From an uncultured Roseiflexaceae bacterium (lineage in GTDB: Bacteria; Chloroflexota; Chloroflexia; Chloroflexales; Roseiflexaceae): a stretch of 52,655 bases of DNA. A model generated the notes under the pieces. The model was not told the DNA's origin. It made no database searches and worked only from the letters and a program-made list of their open reading frames with translations. Shown here one piece after another: positions 34,262 through 42,241 of the stretch; positions within the stretch are counted from its first letter, which is position 1, and every line of letters starts with the position of its first letter. The stretch is from positions 1 to 52,655 of the forward strand of contig CALKHR010000115.1 of NCBI GenBank assembly GCA_937988885.1, in the 5' to 3' direction. Both the position numbers and the translations under genes were made by a program.

Positions 34262-35767
34262 TTATCCTGCGGCGAGTGTTTCCCAATTCGCCGCTCGTTC
34301 GATGCCTGTGTGCCAGAGGTTCAGGCGTCGTTTTCGATTGGCTTCATCGATCTGTGGGTAAAATCGGTCGATGCGACCACGCCCACGGGTGAGAAAGTGT
34401 TGGCTGATCGGTAGGCCCGCTCCCTTTCCGGCCAAGTAGGCGATGCCGAGCGCGGCGAGGTCGGCTTGGCTGGCCCGCTCGACTGGTAGGCCCAGCAGGT
34501 CGGCCTGCAGTTGCAGGAGCAGATCGCTGCGGGCGAGTCGTCCGTCGGCGAGCAGGCGTGTGGGTGCGATTTTCCCACAGGTTTGCAGATGGTTGAAAGT
34601 ATCGACGATCTGAAAGGCGATGCTCTCCACGGCGGCGCGCGCGATGCTGCTGCGGTCGGTGGTGAAGTGTAGGCCGAGCACGGCGGCGCGGGCGTTGTTG
34701 GCGTATTGGTCTTTGTTCATCCCGTTGAAGGCGGGGACGAAGATCACCTGGTCGTCGCCTGTGGCGCTAGTGGCGAGGTTGAGGAGTTCGTCGATCGATG
34801 AGAAGGCAGTAAGACGGTTGCAGCACCATTCGAGTGCCAACGCGCCGCCCAAGATGATGTTGTTGAGAGCGTAGGCCAGCTCTCCCTTGCTGTTGTAGGC
34901 GATGATGTTTTGCGCTTCGCGGGTGCTGACCGGGCGCGAGCCATGGAATAGCGTGACCGTAAGGCTGTTGTTGTAGGTGCAGGTGGCAATGCCCGGCTCG
35001 AACGCGCCGTGGCCGATCAGGGTGGCGGCGGAGCCGCTGGCGAGTGCGCTGATCGGCGCATGGAACTGCAGGAGCTTCGGGATCTGCGTGCGGCCCCATA
35101 TGGAGGCGGCTGGCTGCAGTTTCGGCAGAATATCGAGCGGCACGCTGAACAGCCGCGCGAGCTCGGGCGACCATTGCAGCGAGTTGATATTTTGCAATTG
35201 GGTGCGCTGGCCGTTCGAGTAATCGGTGGCGAAGGTGCGCCCGTTGCTGAGCCGCCAGAGCAACCAACATTCGAGGGTGCCACCCGCGAGTTGTCCAACG
35301 GCGAGCAATCCTCCCGCGCCCGCCTGGTGATCGAGCAGCCATCGCAGCTTGGAGGCGCTGTAGTAGCCCTGCAGCGGCATGCCCGTGGTGACTTGCACCA
35401 GCAGAGCGTGGCCGGCATCGCGCAGCGCTGCGACAAACGGTTCGGTGCGGCGGTCGTTCCACGCCAGTGCCGGGCCGAGCGGTTCGCCGGTGGCTTTATC
35501 CCACAGCAGGCAGTGGCTGCGTTGGCTGACGATGCCCACGGCTGCGATCTGGCTGAGATCGTATTGCTGCATGAGGTCGGCAAGGATGTCGAGGAGCGCG
35601 TTCCAGATCTGCTCGGGATTCAGCTCGTAGCAATCGGGCGCAGGATTGTTGAGTTCGATCGGATGTGCGCTCGATGTGACCGTTGTGCCATCGAAGGCGA
35701 AGAGCGTGCAACGGATGGTGGTGGCGCTTAGGTCGATGGCTAGAATCAGCTCAGCATTCGTATTCAT
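34262..35767 (-). CDS. FGGY-family carbohydrate kinase-like protein, catalytic Asp possibly missing
   Basis: 501 residues, the length of xylulo-, glucono- and glycerol kinases. The FGGY fold is supported by an N-terminal phosphate loop (AIDLSATTIR, with Asp12), LAWNDRRTE in the substrate site, and a C-terminal segment around LLADGRLARSDLLLQLQADLLGLPV. Two sites depart from the family. The first loop reads DLSAT where DxGT or DxGS is usual. The segment that normally contains the catalytic base Asp (GDQQAA in GlpK, GGDNAA in XylB) reads SGSAAT around residues 244-249, with no Asp. By eye alignment it may be an inactive or altered kinase. AAGG lies about 11 nt before the ATG. A -10 box is at 35885-35890. 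Confidence 0.82.
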   Translation of the reverse strand: MNTNAELILAIDLSATTIRCTLFAFDGTTVTSSAHPIELNNPAPDCYELNPEQIWNALLDILADLMQQYDLSQIAAVGIVSQRSHCLLWDKATGEPLGPALAWNDRRTEPFVAALRDAGHALLVQVTTGMPLQGYYSASKLRWLLDHQAGAGGLLAVGQLAGGTLECWLLWRLSNGRTFATDYSNGQRTQLQNINSLQWSPELARLFSVPLDILPKLQPAASIWGRTQIPKLLQFHAPISALASGSAATLIGHGAFEPGIATCTYNNSLTVTLFHGSRPVSTREAQNIIAYNSKGELAYALNNIILGGALALEWCCNRLTAFSSIDELLNLATSATGDDQVIFVPAFNGMNKDQYANNARAAVLGLHFTTDRSSIARAAVESIAFQIVDTFNHLQTCGKIAPTRLLADGRLARSDLLLQLQADLLGLPVERASQADLAALGIAYLAGKGAGLPISQHFLTRGRGRIDRFYPQIDEANRKRRLNLWHTGIERAANWETLAAG

Positions 35768-35884
35768 ACAATGCTTGCCTTACGGCGTAGTTTCCCACAC
35801 CTAATGCGTTCGGCCTACGGCTGATGTGCAGGCGCGCGCAGTGTCAACGATTTCGGGTGGCGCAATGCCTAGCTGTATGGGCCT

Positions 35885-35890
35885 ATTATA
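35885..35890 (-). promoter_or_regulatory. -10 box for the FGGY gene
   Basis: TATAAT on the minus strand (35890-35885), about 118 nt before the ATG at 35767. No clear -35 box. Confidence 0.4.
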
Positions 35891-35980
35891 ACGTGAGTTT
35901 GGCAAGTTGTTATCGCGTTGGCGGTGCGGTTTATCACCCGCGCCAAGGTGCTATTCGCGAAATGTACACAACGATACACT

Positions 35981-36973
35981 TTACGTTATCGGCAAACGCG
36001 ACTGCAAGTGGTGTAGAATGGCAGCTTTATCGTCGTTACGCACCGGAGTGGCTGAATAGAACGCATACGGGTTGATCTGCACGTTTCGGCCCTCCTGCTC
36101 CAGGCGCTCGGCAATCCGCCCGATTGGATTCGAAATGCCGCGAGCATAATGGCGGCCTAATCCCTCAATCAACTTGCGTTGCAGCGCCAGCGGATCGGGC
36201 CGATTCAGGCGAATATCAAGCGGCAGCAACGCCAAATGTTGCTCGATAGGAGTATCGAACAGATACACCGTCCTCCAGTTGGGCCACAGCGCCGCTAACC
36301 GCTCGTGGGCCAGAGGGAAGTCCTCTAACTGCCAATAGTAGAGCGTTTGGGTATCGCAATCGAGGTGAATGCCCGAGATCGGGCCATCAATCGCTTCTGG
36401 CCACACCAGTTCCGTCGCTTGCAGCAGGGCGAGCGATTCCCTCAGATCGTCTCCCGCTAACTCCGTGGTGATGCCCTCCCAACTCGAAATCCGCCCTACC
36501 CGATATTCCCCATGCTGTTTATACGATGCCAAGATACAGTTATTTTCATCGTACTCAGCATCTACGATGAATCGCTCCTTCTCCTGTTGCCACTTTGGAT
36601 CGAGCACCAAGTGATCGGGCAAACCAAGATACCGCACCAGGTCGATCAGACCTTGCCAAGCCCACTCAATCGTCCAGCCCGGCCACTGATAGCGCAACAG
36701 TGCCATCAGCGCCTGCTGTTCAGGCCAGCTAGTACTCATCTCCAAGCTGAACCATAGCAAATGTTTGCGATCCAGATCGATCAGCGCTGCGCCTTCGCAC
36801 CAAATCTCATCGAGCCAATCGGTTGGTTTCTCGTGATGCATGCCGCGCACAAATTCGACAGCGATGCTCGGCCCCCAAAGCAACTCGTAATGCAAACTAT
36901 TGGCGATCCAATGGTCATAAAAGAGCTGCCACTCACCATTTTCAATAATCACCAGATTTGCTCTTTGACCCAT
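35981..36973 (-). CDS. Uncharacterised cytoplasmic protein beginning MGQRANLVI
   Basis: 330 residues, no signal peptide or membrane segment. The N-terminus (MGQRANLVIIENGEWQLFYD) and the following HW..N.L..ELLWGP are recognisable as a conserved family in actinobacteria, Deinococcus and Chloroflexota, but I know of no function. The protein is rich in Trp, Asp and Glu, with several DW/EW pairs and repeated ELVWPEAIDG, ALWPNWRTVY and YQWPGWTIEW segments. This suggests repeated beta-hairpins with a conserved W-P-x-W motif. GGAG is 7 nt before the ATG. It is a single gene between the FGGY gene and the second sugar operon, all on the minus strand. Confidence 0.78.
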   Translation of the reverse strand: MGQRANLVIIENGEWQLFYDHWIANSLHYELLWGPSIAVEFVRGMHHEKPTDWLDEIWCEGAALIDLDRKHLLWFSLEMSTSWPEQQALMALLRYQWPGWTIEWAWQGLIDLVRYLGLPDHLVLDPKWQQEKERFIVDAEYDENNCILASYKQHGEYRVGRISSWEGITTELAGDDLRESLALLQATELVWPEAIDGPISGIHLDCDTQTLYYWQLEDFPLAHERLAALWPNWRTVYLFDTPIEQHLALLPLDIRLNRPDPLALQRKLIEGLGRHYARGISNPIGRIAERLEQEGRNVQINPYAFYSATPVRNDDKAAILHHLQSRLPIT

Positions 36974-37297
36974 ATACGCTCCGTGTGAATGTTTAATGCT
37001 TTGTTTTAGTGGGGAGAGATCTCAAAGCGCAATACAATGCAAAGCAATGAGATTCCTCACTTCGCCTAGCGGCTTGTTCGGAATGCCAGTCAGAACTTTC
37101 AAGAACGTATAAGACTATGATTGATATCTTTTAGAAAAGCTACTTTCATGCGCAGACTACACCTATTTTACAATCAGCACTCCTAAGAATGACACGATTC
37201 AACCGTCCAAGCTTTCCCTCACTCCAAAAAAGCGATGACGATGGACTGCACGTAACAATCCATCGTCATTACAATACACAACCACACACAACCTGCC
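36974..37297. other. Intergenic stretch, 324 bp
   Basis: AT-rich. It holds the terminator of the second sugar operon (37226-37269) and presumably the promoter of the MGQRANL gene, although no convincing -35/-10 pair was seen. No gene-like frame with a ribosome site. Confidence 0.6.
37226..37269 (-). terminator. Rho-independent terminator of the second sugar operon
   Basis: ATGACGATGGA (37235-37245) pairs with TCCATCGTCAT (37259-37269). On the minus strand the stem is followed by CGC and a run of six T (37231-37226), just after the last operon gene. Confidence 0.88.
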
Positions 37298-37495
37298 CTA
37301 CGATTCATCAACCACCACAGGCTCAGGTCGCGGCGTCATATGGCTGATCACAATAAACGCAATTGTGCTGAACAACAGCAACAAGAAGCCATAGCGAAAC
37401 AGCAACAGGCTCAACGGCTGAAACATGCCCACCATGCCAAGCAGCATCAGCACAATGATCGTGCGTTCGACACGGCGAAATGTTGTTTGTCGCAT
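37298..37495 (-). CDS. Small two-helix membrane protein at the end of the sugar operon
   Basis: 65 residues starting MRQTTFRRVERTII. Two hydrophobic helices (about 12-26 and 30-48), a short basic N-terminus and an acidic, Pro-rich tail (MTPRPEPVVVDES). GAGAG stands about 6 nt before the ATG at 37495, which follows the ATPase stop by 19 bp; the longer frame from 37600 overlaps the ATPase and is rejected. Position before the terminator makes it the last cistron of the operon. No known family. It may help assemble or stabilise the transporter (inference). Confidence 0.65.
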   Translation of the reverse strand: MRQTTFRRVERTIIVLMLLGMVGMFQPLSLLLFRYGFLLLLFSTIAFIVISHMTPRPEPVVVDES

Positions 37496-37514
37496 ATCTC
37501 TCTCATCTAGCGTT

Positions 37515-38609
37515 TCACCTGATCGCCTGGTCGGTGCGCGGGTCGAAGAGATGAATACGCTCCGTATTGATGCGCAACCATACGCGGCTGCCCTGCGCAA
37601 ACGTGCTGCTTGGCGGCATGCGCACCTTGAACGGCGTATTGCCCAGCCGCAGATCGTAAATCGTGCGGTCGCCCAGCGGCTCCTCCGCGTACACTTCGGC
37701 TGCGAGCAGCCCGTCTGCCTCGCTATCGGTCACCTCCACGTCTTCGGGCCGCACGCCCAGAATAAGCCGCTCGTCGTGGTGGCGCTCCCGAATGCGCTCG
37801 TAAAGCTGGCGCGGAATCGGCAGTCGCCACTGATCGTGTGTGCCTCGCAGCATTGGCTCAGGATCAGCGTGCAGCACACACTCCAAAAAATTCATCCGCA
37901 AACTGCCAATAAAACTCGCCACGAAACGATTCACCGGCTGCTCGTACACCTGCTCGGGCGTACCAACCTGCTGAAGCACGCCCCGATTCAGGACTGCGAT
38001 CCGATCCGCCAGCGACATCGCCTCGGTCTGGTCGTTGGTCACATACAACAGCGTCGTATTCAATTCGTGATGAATGCGCTTCAACTCGGCGCGCATCTCG
38101 ACCCGCAACTGAAAATCGAGGTTGGTCAGCGGCTCGTCCATCAGAAAAGCCCGTGGTCGGCGCACCATCGCGCGGCCAAGCGCCACACGCTGCTGTTCGC
38201 CGCCCGAAAGCTGCGCCGGACGGCGTTGCAGCAAATGGCGAATATGCAGCGTATCGGCCACCTTCATCACCGCCTCACTGATCGCCTGCGGGCTATAGCG
38301 CCGCGCCTCCAAGGGAAACGCAATATTCTCGAATACTGTCATGTGGGGATAGAGCGCGTAGCTCTGGAATACAAACGCTACATCGCGCTCGGCGGGCGTA
38401 ACGCCCCGCAACGAACGCCCATCGAACGAGATATCGCCTCGATCCGGTGGCTCGACGCCAGCCACGCAGCGCAACGTCGTCGTTTTGCCCGCGCCGGATG
38501 GCCCCAACAACACCAGAAACTCGCGGTCTGCCACCTCCAGCGAGAGCTGGTTCAGCGCCTGCACGCTGCCGAATCGTTTATCCAAATGATCGATCTGAAT
38601 CTGCGCCAT
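37515..38609 (-). CDS. ABC sugar transporter ATPase, MalK/UgpC-like, with altered H-loop
   Basis: 364 residues. The nucleotide-binding domain has Walker A GPSGAGKTT, Q-loop FQSYALYPHMTV, signature LSGGEQQRVALGRA and Walker B AFLMDEPLTNLD. A C-terminal regulatory OB-fold domain of about 130 residues follows, as in MalK. The switch segment reads YVTNDQTEAM: residue 192 is Asn where almost all ABC ATPases, including the neighbour gene (His192), have His. That His contacts the ATP gamma-phosphate. This site may therefore be slow or inactive, and the two ATPases may form a heterodimer with one good site. AGGGTGGG lies before the ATG, 8 bp after the first ATPase stop. Confidence 0.95.
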   Translation of the reverse strand: MAQIQIDHLDKRFGSVQALNQLSLEVADREFLVLLGPSGAGKTTTLRCVAGVEPPDRGDISFDGRSLRGVTPAERDVAFVFQSYALYPHMTVFENIAFPLEARRYSPQAISEAVMKVADTLHIRHLLQRRPAQLSGGEQQRVALGRAMVRRPRAFLMDEPLTNLDFQLRVEMRAELKRIHHELNTTLLYVTNDQTEAMSLADRIAVLNRGVLQQVGTPEQVYEQPVNRFVASFIGSLRMNFLECVLHADPEPMLRGTHDQWRLPIPRQLYERIRERHHDERLILGVRPEDVEVTDSEADGLLAAEVYAEEPLGDRTIYDLRLGNTPFKVRMPPSSTFAQGSRVWLRINTERIHLFDPRTDQAIR

Positions 38610-38617
38610 GACCCACC

Positions 38618-39700
38618 CTAATTTATTAGTCGCTCTGTTGCCCGATCGAACAGCCGTAACGCTTGTTGATCAAAGCGGATCGGCACCTGCTCGTTCAACG
38701 CCAACCGCAGCGCAGGCGGAGTGCGCATCTGCAACGTGTGTTGGCCCACCTGCACATCGTAGATCGTCTCGTCGCCCAGCGGCTCGCGGCGCGTCACGAT
38801 CGCCTGAGCATCGGCGGGTCGCCCATTGGCCAGCGAAACCTCTTCGGGACGCACGCCCAACACCAACTGTTGCACGCCGCTGGCCCGCAGCCTGTTGTAC
38901 AGCGGCTCATCGAGTGTGAAGCCGAACGTCCCCAGCGTATCCACCAACCGCGACGACGCATCCAGCCGACAATCGATCAGCCGCATCGGCGGGCTGCCGA
39001 TAAAACTCGCCACAAACAGCGTCGCCGGGCGACGATACACCTCCAACGGCGTGCCGACCTGCTGAAGCACACCCCTATTCATCACCGCGATCCGGTGCCC
39101 CAGCGACATCGCCTCGGTCTGGTCGTGCGTGACGTACACCATCGTCGTTGCGAGTTCCTGTTGCAGATGCTTCAACTCAGCGCGCATATCGATGCGTAGC
39201 GCAGCGTCCAGGTTTGTCAACGGCTCATCCATCAGGAACACCTGCGGTCGACGCACCATCGCACGCCCAAGCGCCACGCGCTGCTGCTCACCACCCGAAA
39301 GTTGCTTGGGCCTGCGTCGCAGCAAATGCTCGATCTGCAACGTTCGCGCGGTCGCCCGCACCCGTTGCGCAACCTCGGCGGGCGGCGTGCGCTGCGCGCG
39401 CAACGGAAACGCGATGTTGTCGAAAGCGGTCAAATGCGGGTAGAGCGCGTAAAATTGGAACACCATCGCGATATCGCGCTCGCCGGGTGGCAAGTGATTC
39501 ACCAGCCGCGAGCCGATCCGAATATCGCCACTGCTCTGGCGCTCCAGCCCTGCGATCGTGCGCAGCGTCGTCGTTTTGCCGCACCCCGAAGGCCCCAACA
39601 GCACCAAGAACTCACCATCGGCGATCCGCAGATCCAAGTCGCGCACCGCCACCATCTCTCCGAAGCGCTTGCTCAACTGCGTGATTTCGATCTCTGCCAT
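38618..39700 (-). CDS. ABC sugar transporter ATPase, MalK/UgpC-like, canonical
   Basis: About 360 residues with all motifs intact: Walker A GPSGCGKTT, FQFYALYPHLTA, signature LSGGEQQRVALGRA, Walker B VFLMDEPLTNLD, and H-loop VTHDQTEAM with His192. A C-terminal MalK-type regulatory domain is present. It energises sugar uptake by ATP hydrolysis at the inner face of the membrane. GGGAG lies 5 nt before the ATG at 39700; the frame beginning 24 nt earlier is rejected. It follows the permease gene by 27 bp and precedes the second ATPase by 8 bp, so the two are translated from one message. Confidence 0.96.
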   Translation of the reverse strand: MAEIEITQLSKRFGEMVAVRDLDLRIADGEFLVLLGPSGCGKTTTLRTIAGLERQSSGDIRIGSRLVNHLPPGERDIAMVFQFYALYPHLTAFDNIAFPLRAQRTPPAEVAQRVRATARTLQIEHLLRRRPKQLSGGEQQRVALGRAMVRRPQVFLMDEPLTNLDAALRIDMRAELKHLQQELATTMVYVTHDQTEAMSLGHRIAVMNRGVLQQVGTPLEVYRRPATLFVASFIGSPPMRLIDCRLDASSRLVDTLGTFGFTLDEPLYNRLRASGVQQLVLGVRPEEVSLANGRPADAQAIVTRREPLGDETIYDVQVGQHTLQMRTPPALRLALNEQVPIRFDQQALRLFDRATERLIN

Positions 39701-39727
39701 ATCACTCCCGAAGCACAACGCCAATCG

Positions 39728-40615
39728 TTAGCGCCGCACCGCGCCGAACGTTACGCCGCGCAACAAATGATTGCGCACCAAGAAGGTGAAAATGACTACT
39801 GGCAGCAGAAACACTACCGACGTTGCTGCCATACGACCCCATTCGATCTGGCCGTAGCCGATGATCGCGTACAGGAACGGCGGCACCGTCGTGGCGCGGC
39901 TCGGGTTGAGCAACTGCACGAACACAAACTCATTCCACGATGTAATCAGCACAAACACCGCAGTCGCCAGCATCGCGGGCAGCGCCTCGGGCAGCACAAT
40001 CTTCCAGATCGCCTCCAGCCGTGAGTAGCCATCGGTCATGGCCGCCTCCTCGTACTCGCGCGGGATCTCGTCGAAGAAGCCCTTCATCATCCAAACCACG
40101 AATGGCAAGCCGCTTGTCAGATATAGCAACGTGATCCCTACATAGCTTTCGCGCAGATTAGCGGAGCTAAACATCAAGAAGATCGGGATCAGCACCACAA
40201 TCGGCGGCAACATGCGCGTGCTGAGGATGAAGAACAGCAGATCGGCCTCGCCCCGAATGCGGAAGCGCGAGAAAGCGTACGCCGCTAGCGTGCCCAGCAT
40301 CACCGCCAACACCGTCGCGCCGCCCGCGATCACCACGCTGTTGAACAAATGGAGTGGGAACGCGCTGATCGATCTCGCCGCATCGGCATCCGCCGCATTG
40401 GCTCTTGTGAACACCGCCTGATAATTCACCGTGGTGGGCGTGAAATCCACAAATGGCAGGAACGTCGGTGGTAGCAGATTCACTTCGGCGCGCTGTTTTA
40501 GCGATGTGACCAGCATCCAGTACAGCGGGAACAAAAAGAACAGCAGCGCCAACGCCAACGCGAACCAGAACAGCATCTCGTTCAGTAACGAGCGCTCTTG
40601 TGTGCGATACCTCAT
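39728..40615 (-). CDS. ABC sugar permease, MalG-like, of the second sugar operon
   Basis: 295 residues, six predicted helices, EAA loop REYEEAAMTDGYSRLEAIWKI in the expected place (docking motif EEAAMTDG). It has the MalG-type periplasmic lid segment after helix 1. AAGGGG is 7 nt before the ATG. The upstream gap in the operon is unusually long (627 bp, 40616-41242) and carries two repeat elements, whereas the downstream ATPase follows after 27 bp. It may therefore have its own promoter or depend on read-through of the repeats. Substrate not assigned. Confidence 0.94.
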   Translation of the reverse strand: MRYRTQERSLLNEMLFWFALALALLFFLFPLYWMLVTSLKQRAEVNLLPPTFLPFVDFTPTTVNYQAVFTRANAADADAARSISAFPLHLFNSVVIAGGATVLAVMLGTLAAYAFSRFRIRGEADLLFFILSTRMLPPIVVLIPIFLMFSSANLRESYVGITLLYLTSGLPFVVWMMKGFFDEIPREYEEAAMTDGYSRLEAIWKIVLPEALPAMLATAVFVLITSWNEFVFVQLLNPSRATTVPPFLYAIIGYGQIEWGRMAATSVVFLLPVVIFTFLVRNHLLRGVTFGAVRR

Positions 40616-40767
40616 GAGGCACCCCTTGTCAATCCCTCACCACAGGATTTGTAAACAGACAGGTTTACTGTTTCATACTCAAACGTGGTAATCGCGTGCT
40701 CAAAGCTGTATGCCCGATGAACAATGCGATGCTGTATTTCATCAGCTACTAGCATCACAATCGCATG

Positions 40768-40808
40768 TGGTATTGAGGCGCTGCGCGTAGCAGCGCCTCA
40801 ATACCACA
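40768..40808. repeat. 18-bp stem hairpin C (shared design), inside the sugar operon
   Basis: Perfect 18-bp stem GTGGTATTGAGGCGCTGC (40768-40785) with GCAGCGCCTCAATACCAC (40791-40808) around a 5-nt loop GCGTA, then AAAAAACGG. Stem length and loop size match the hairpins at 13594 and 22602. The minus-strand arm GCGCCTCAATACCAC matches 13 of 15 bases of hairpin B. In the operon direction (minus) the T-run comes before, not after, the stem, so it is not a terminator there. Confidence 0.8.
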
Positions 40809-40886
40809 AAAAACGGAATGTACCTTGGCCACAGGCTAAAACAGGTCTGATATCTTTACTATCCAACCGGATTGAGTATCAGAGCA

Positions 40887-41202
40887 TTTCTGAAAAGCAT
40901 CAGGAGGTTGTGAGCGCAGGCACGTGCTTGTCAAGATGTAAAAGGCGCACACAGACCACCGAACAAGGACCATACCGAGGAGCCAAACGCCTCCCACATA
41001 ACAGAGCGGATCCCTTGGGATCCAGGGGCTACGCCCCGGTCGCGGGGTTCCAAGGGGTCGCGACGACCTCTTGGGCTTGCGCAGCAGCGCACCTGCTCGT
41101 GTGTACGCGCACACTCGCCGTATGGCGCATCCAACACCTGTAGCGGAGGCGCATGCACGCCACAAAGCACCGTCTGTTTCGCATTGGAATGCTTTTCAGA
41201 AA
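40887..41202 (-). repeat. Dispersed non-coding element, copy 2
   Basis: About 316 bp bounded by perfect 14-bp inverted repeats TTTCTGAAAAGCAT (40887-40900) and its complement (41189-41202). It aligns in full with the reverse complement of 23633-23926. Internal hairpins on the minus strand include CCAAGAGGTCG with CGACCCCTTGG (41074-41064 and 41060-41050) and a GGATCCC/GGGATCC palindrome. It sits between two permease genes of one operon. No transposase is encoded. The MITE-like ends suggest past mobility. Confidence 0.85.
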
Positions 41203-41242
41203 GCCCTTCAGTTGAATGAAAGTAGCCACGACAACCCAATCC

Positions 41243-42211
41243 CTACGCTTCCTCGCGATTATTCAGCAACAGCCGAATCAGCACATTCGCCAAGGCAATA
41301 ATCACGATCAGCATGATGTAGCCGAGCGCCGAGCCTTTGCCCGTATCGAAATCGCGAAACGCCAACTGGTAAATGTACACCGACAGCACCTGCGTCGCTC
41401 GGCCAGGGCCGCCGCCCGTCAGCGCGTACACCGTGTCGAACACACGGTACGAATCCATCGTGCGGAACAGCACACCGATCGCCAGCAGCGGCGTGATGAT
41501 CGGCAGCGTGATGTGGCGAAACTTGAACCACGCCGATGCCCGATCGACCTCCGCCGCCTCGTAGAGATAGCGTGGCACCGCCGACAGCCCCGCCAGCGAG
41601 ATCAGCATCATAAACGGCGTCCACATCCACACATCCACCAGCACCAGCGACCACATCGCCACCTTCAAATCGGTCAGCCAGAACACGCCCTTCTCGCTCA
41701 GGCCCAGCACATCGCGAATGATGTAGTTCAAGATGCCCGTATCGGCCCGCAGCATAAAGCGCCAGAACAGCGCCACCACCACGGGCGAAAGCATCATTGG
41801 AATCAGCATCAGCGTCATCAGCACGCCGCGCCCCTTGAAATTGCGGTTCAACAGCAGAGCCAGCGCAAAACCCAGCAGCAACTCGATCACCACCGCCGGA
41901 ACCACAAACTGCGCCGTGGTCGTGAAGCGCTCCCAGATATTGGGGTCGCTCAGCAATTGCGCATAATTTTGCAATCCGATCCAGACCGGGCCAGTTGCTG
42001 AATCCTTGATCACCGAATAGCGTGTAAAGCTCAGGTACAGCGACCAAATCAGCGGGAAGATCGTGATCAGCAGCAATAACAGCATGGTGGGTGATAGAAA
42101 CAGCCACACCAGCAGTCGGTCACTCAGCCAGCGGAAGCGCGGACGCAATCGCTCGGCCTGAGTGACCAGCATCGTTTGATTATTCGAGGATGAAATGTCG
42201 CGATCTGCCAT
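41243..42211 (-). CDS. ABC sugar permease, MalF-like, of the second sugar operon
   Basis: About 322 residues with six predicted helices; the first is at about 35-57, followed by a short periplasmic stretch. The EAA loop reads RYLYEAAEVDRASAWFKF, a good docking motif. AAGGGG precedes both a GTG at 42217 and the ATG at 42211; the ATG (about 8 nt spacing) is chosen. The binding-protein gene lies 30 bp upstream. The partner MalG-type gene is separated by a 627-bp stretch with two repeat elements. Confidence 0.94.
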   Translation of the reverse strand: MADRDISSSNNQTMLVTQAERLRPRFRWLSDRLLVWLFLSPTMLLLLLITIFPLIWSLYLSFTRYSVIKDSATGPVWIGLQNYAQLLSDPNIWERFTTTAQFVVPAVVIELLLGFALALLLNRNFKGRGVLMTLMLIPMMLSPVVVALFWRFMLRADTGILNYIIRDVLGLSEKGVFWLTDLKVAMWSLVLVDVWMWTPFMMLISLAGLSAVPRYLYEAAEVDRASAWFKFRHITLPIITPLLAIGVLFRTMDSYRVFDTVYALTGGGPGRATQVLSVYIYQLAFRDFDTGKGSALGYIMLIVIIALANVLIRLLLNNREEA

Positions 42212-42241
42212 ACGCACAACCCCTTAGCAAGCTACGGTGCC

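Noticed and set aside
40887..41202. Attachment site or transposase-carrying insertion sequence
   Set aside because: No transposase or integrase frame, no clear target-site duplication found by eye; described as MITE-like only.
40931..41239. 102-codon minus-strand frame and the 95-codon plus frame at 23540-23815, with a similar peptide MRHTA-V-V
   Set aside because: The likeness comes from the dispersed non-coding element. Frameshifting indels and hairpin-preserving changes between the copies argue against coding.
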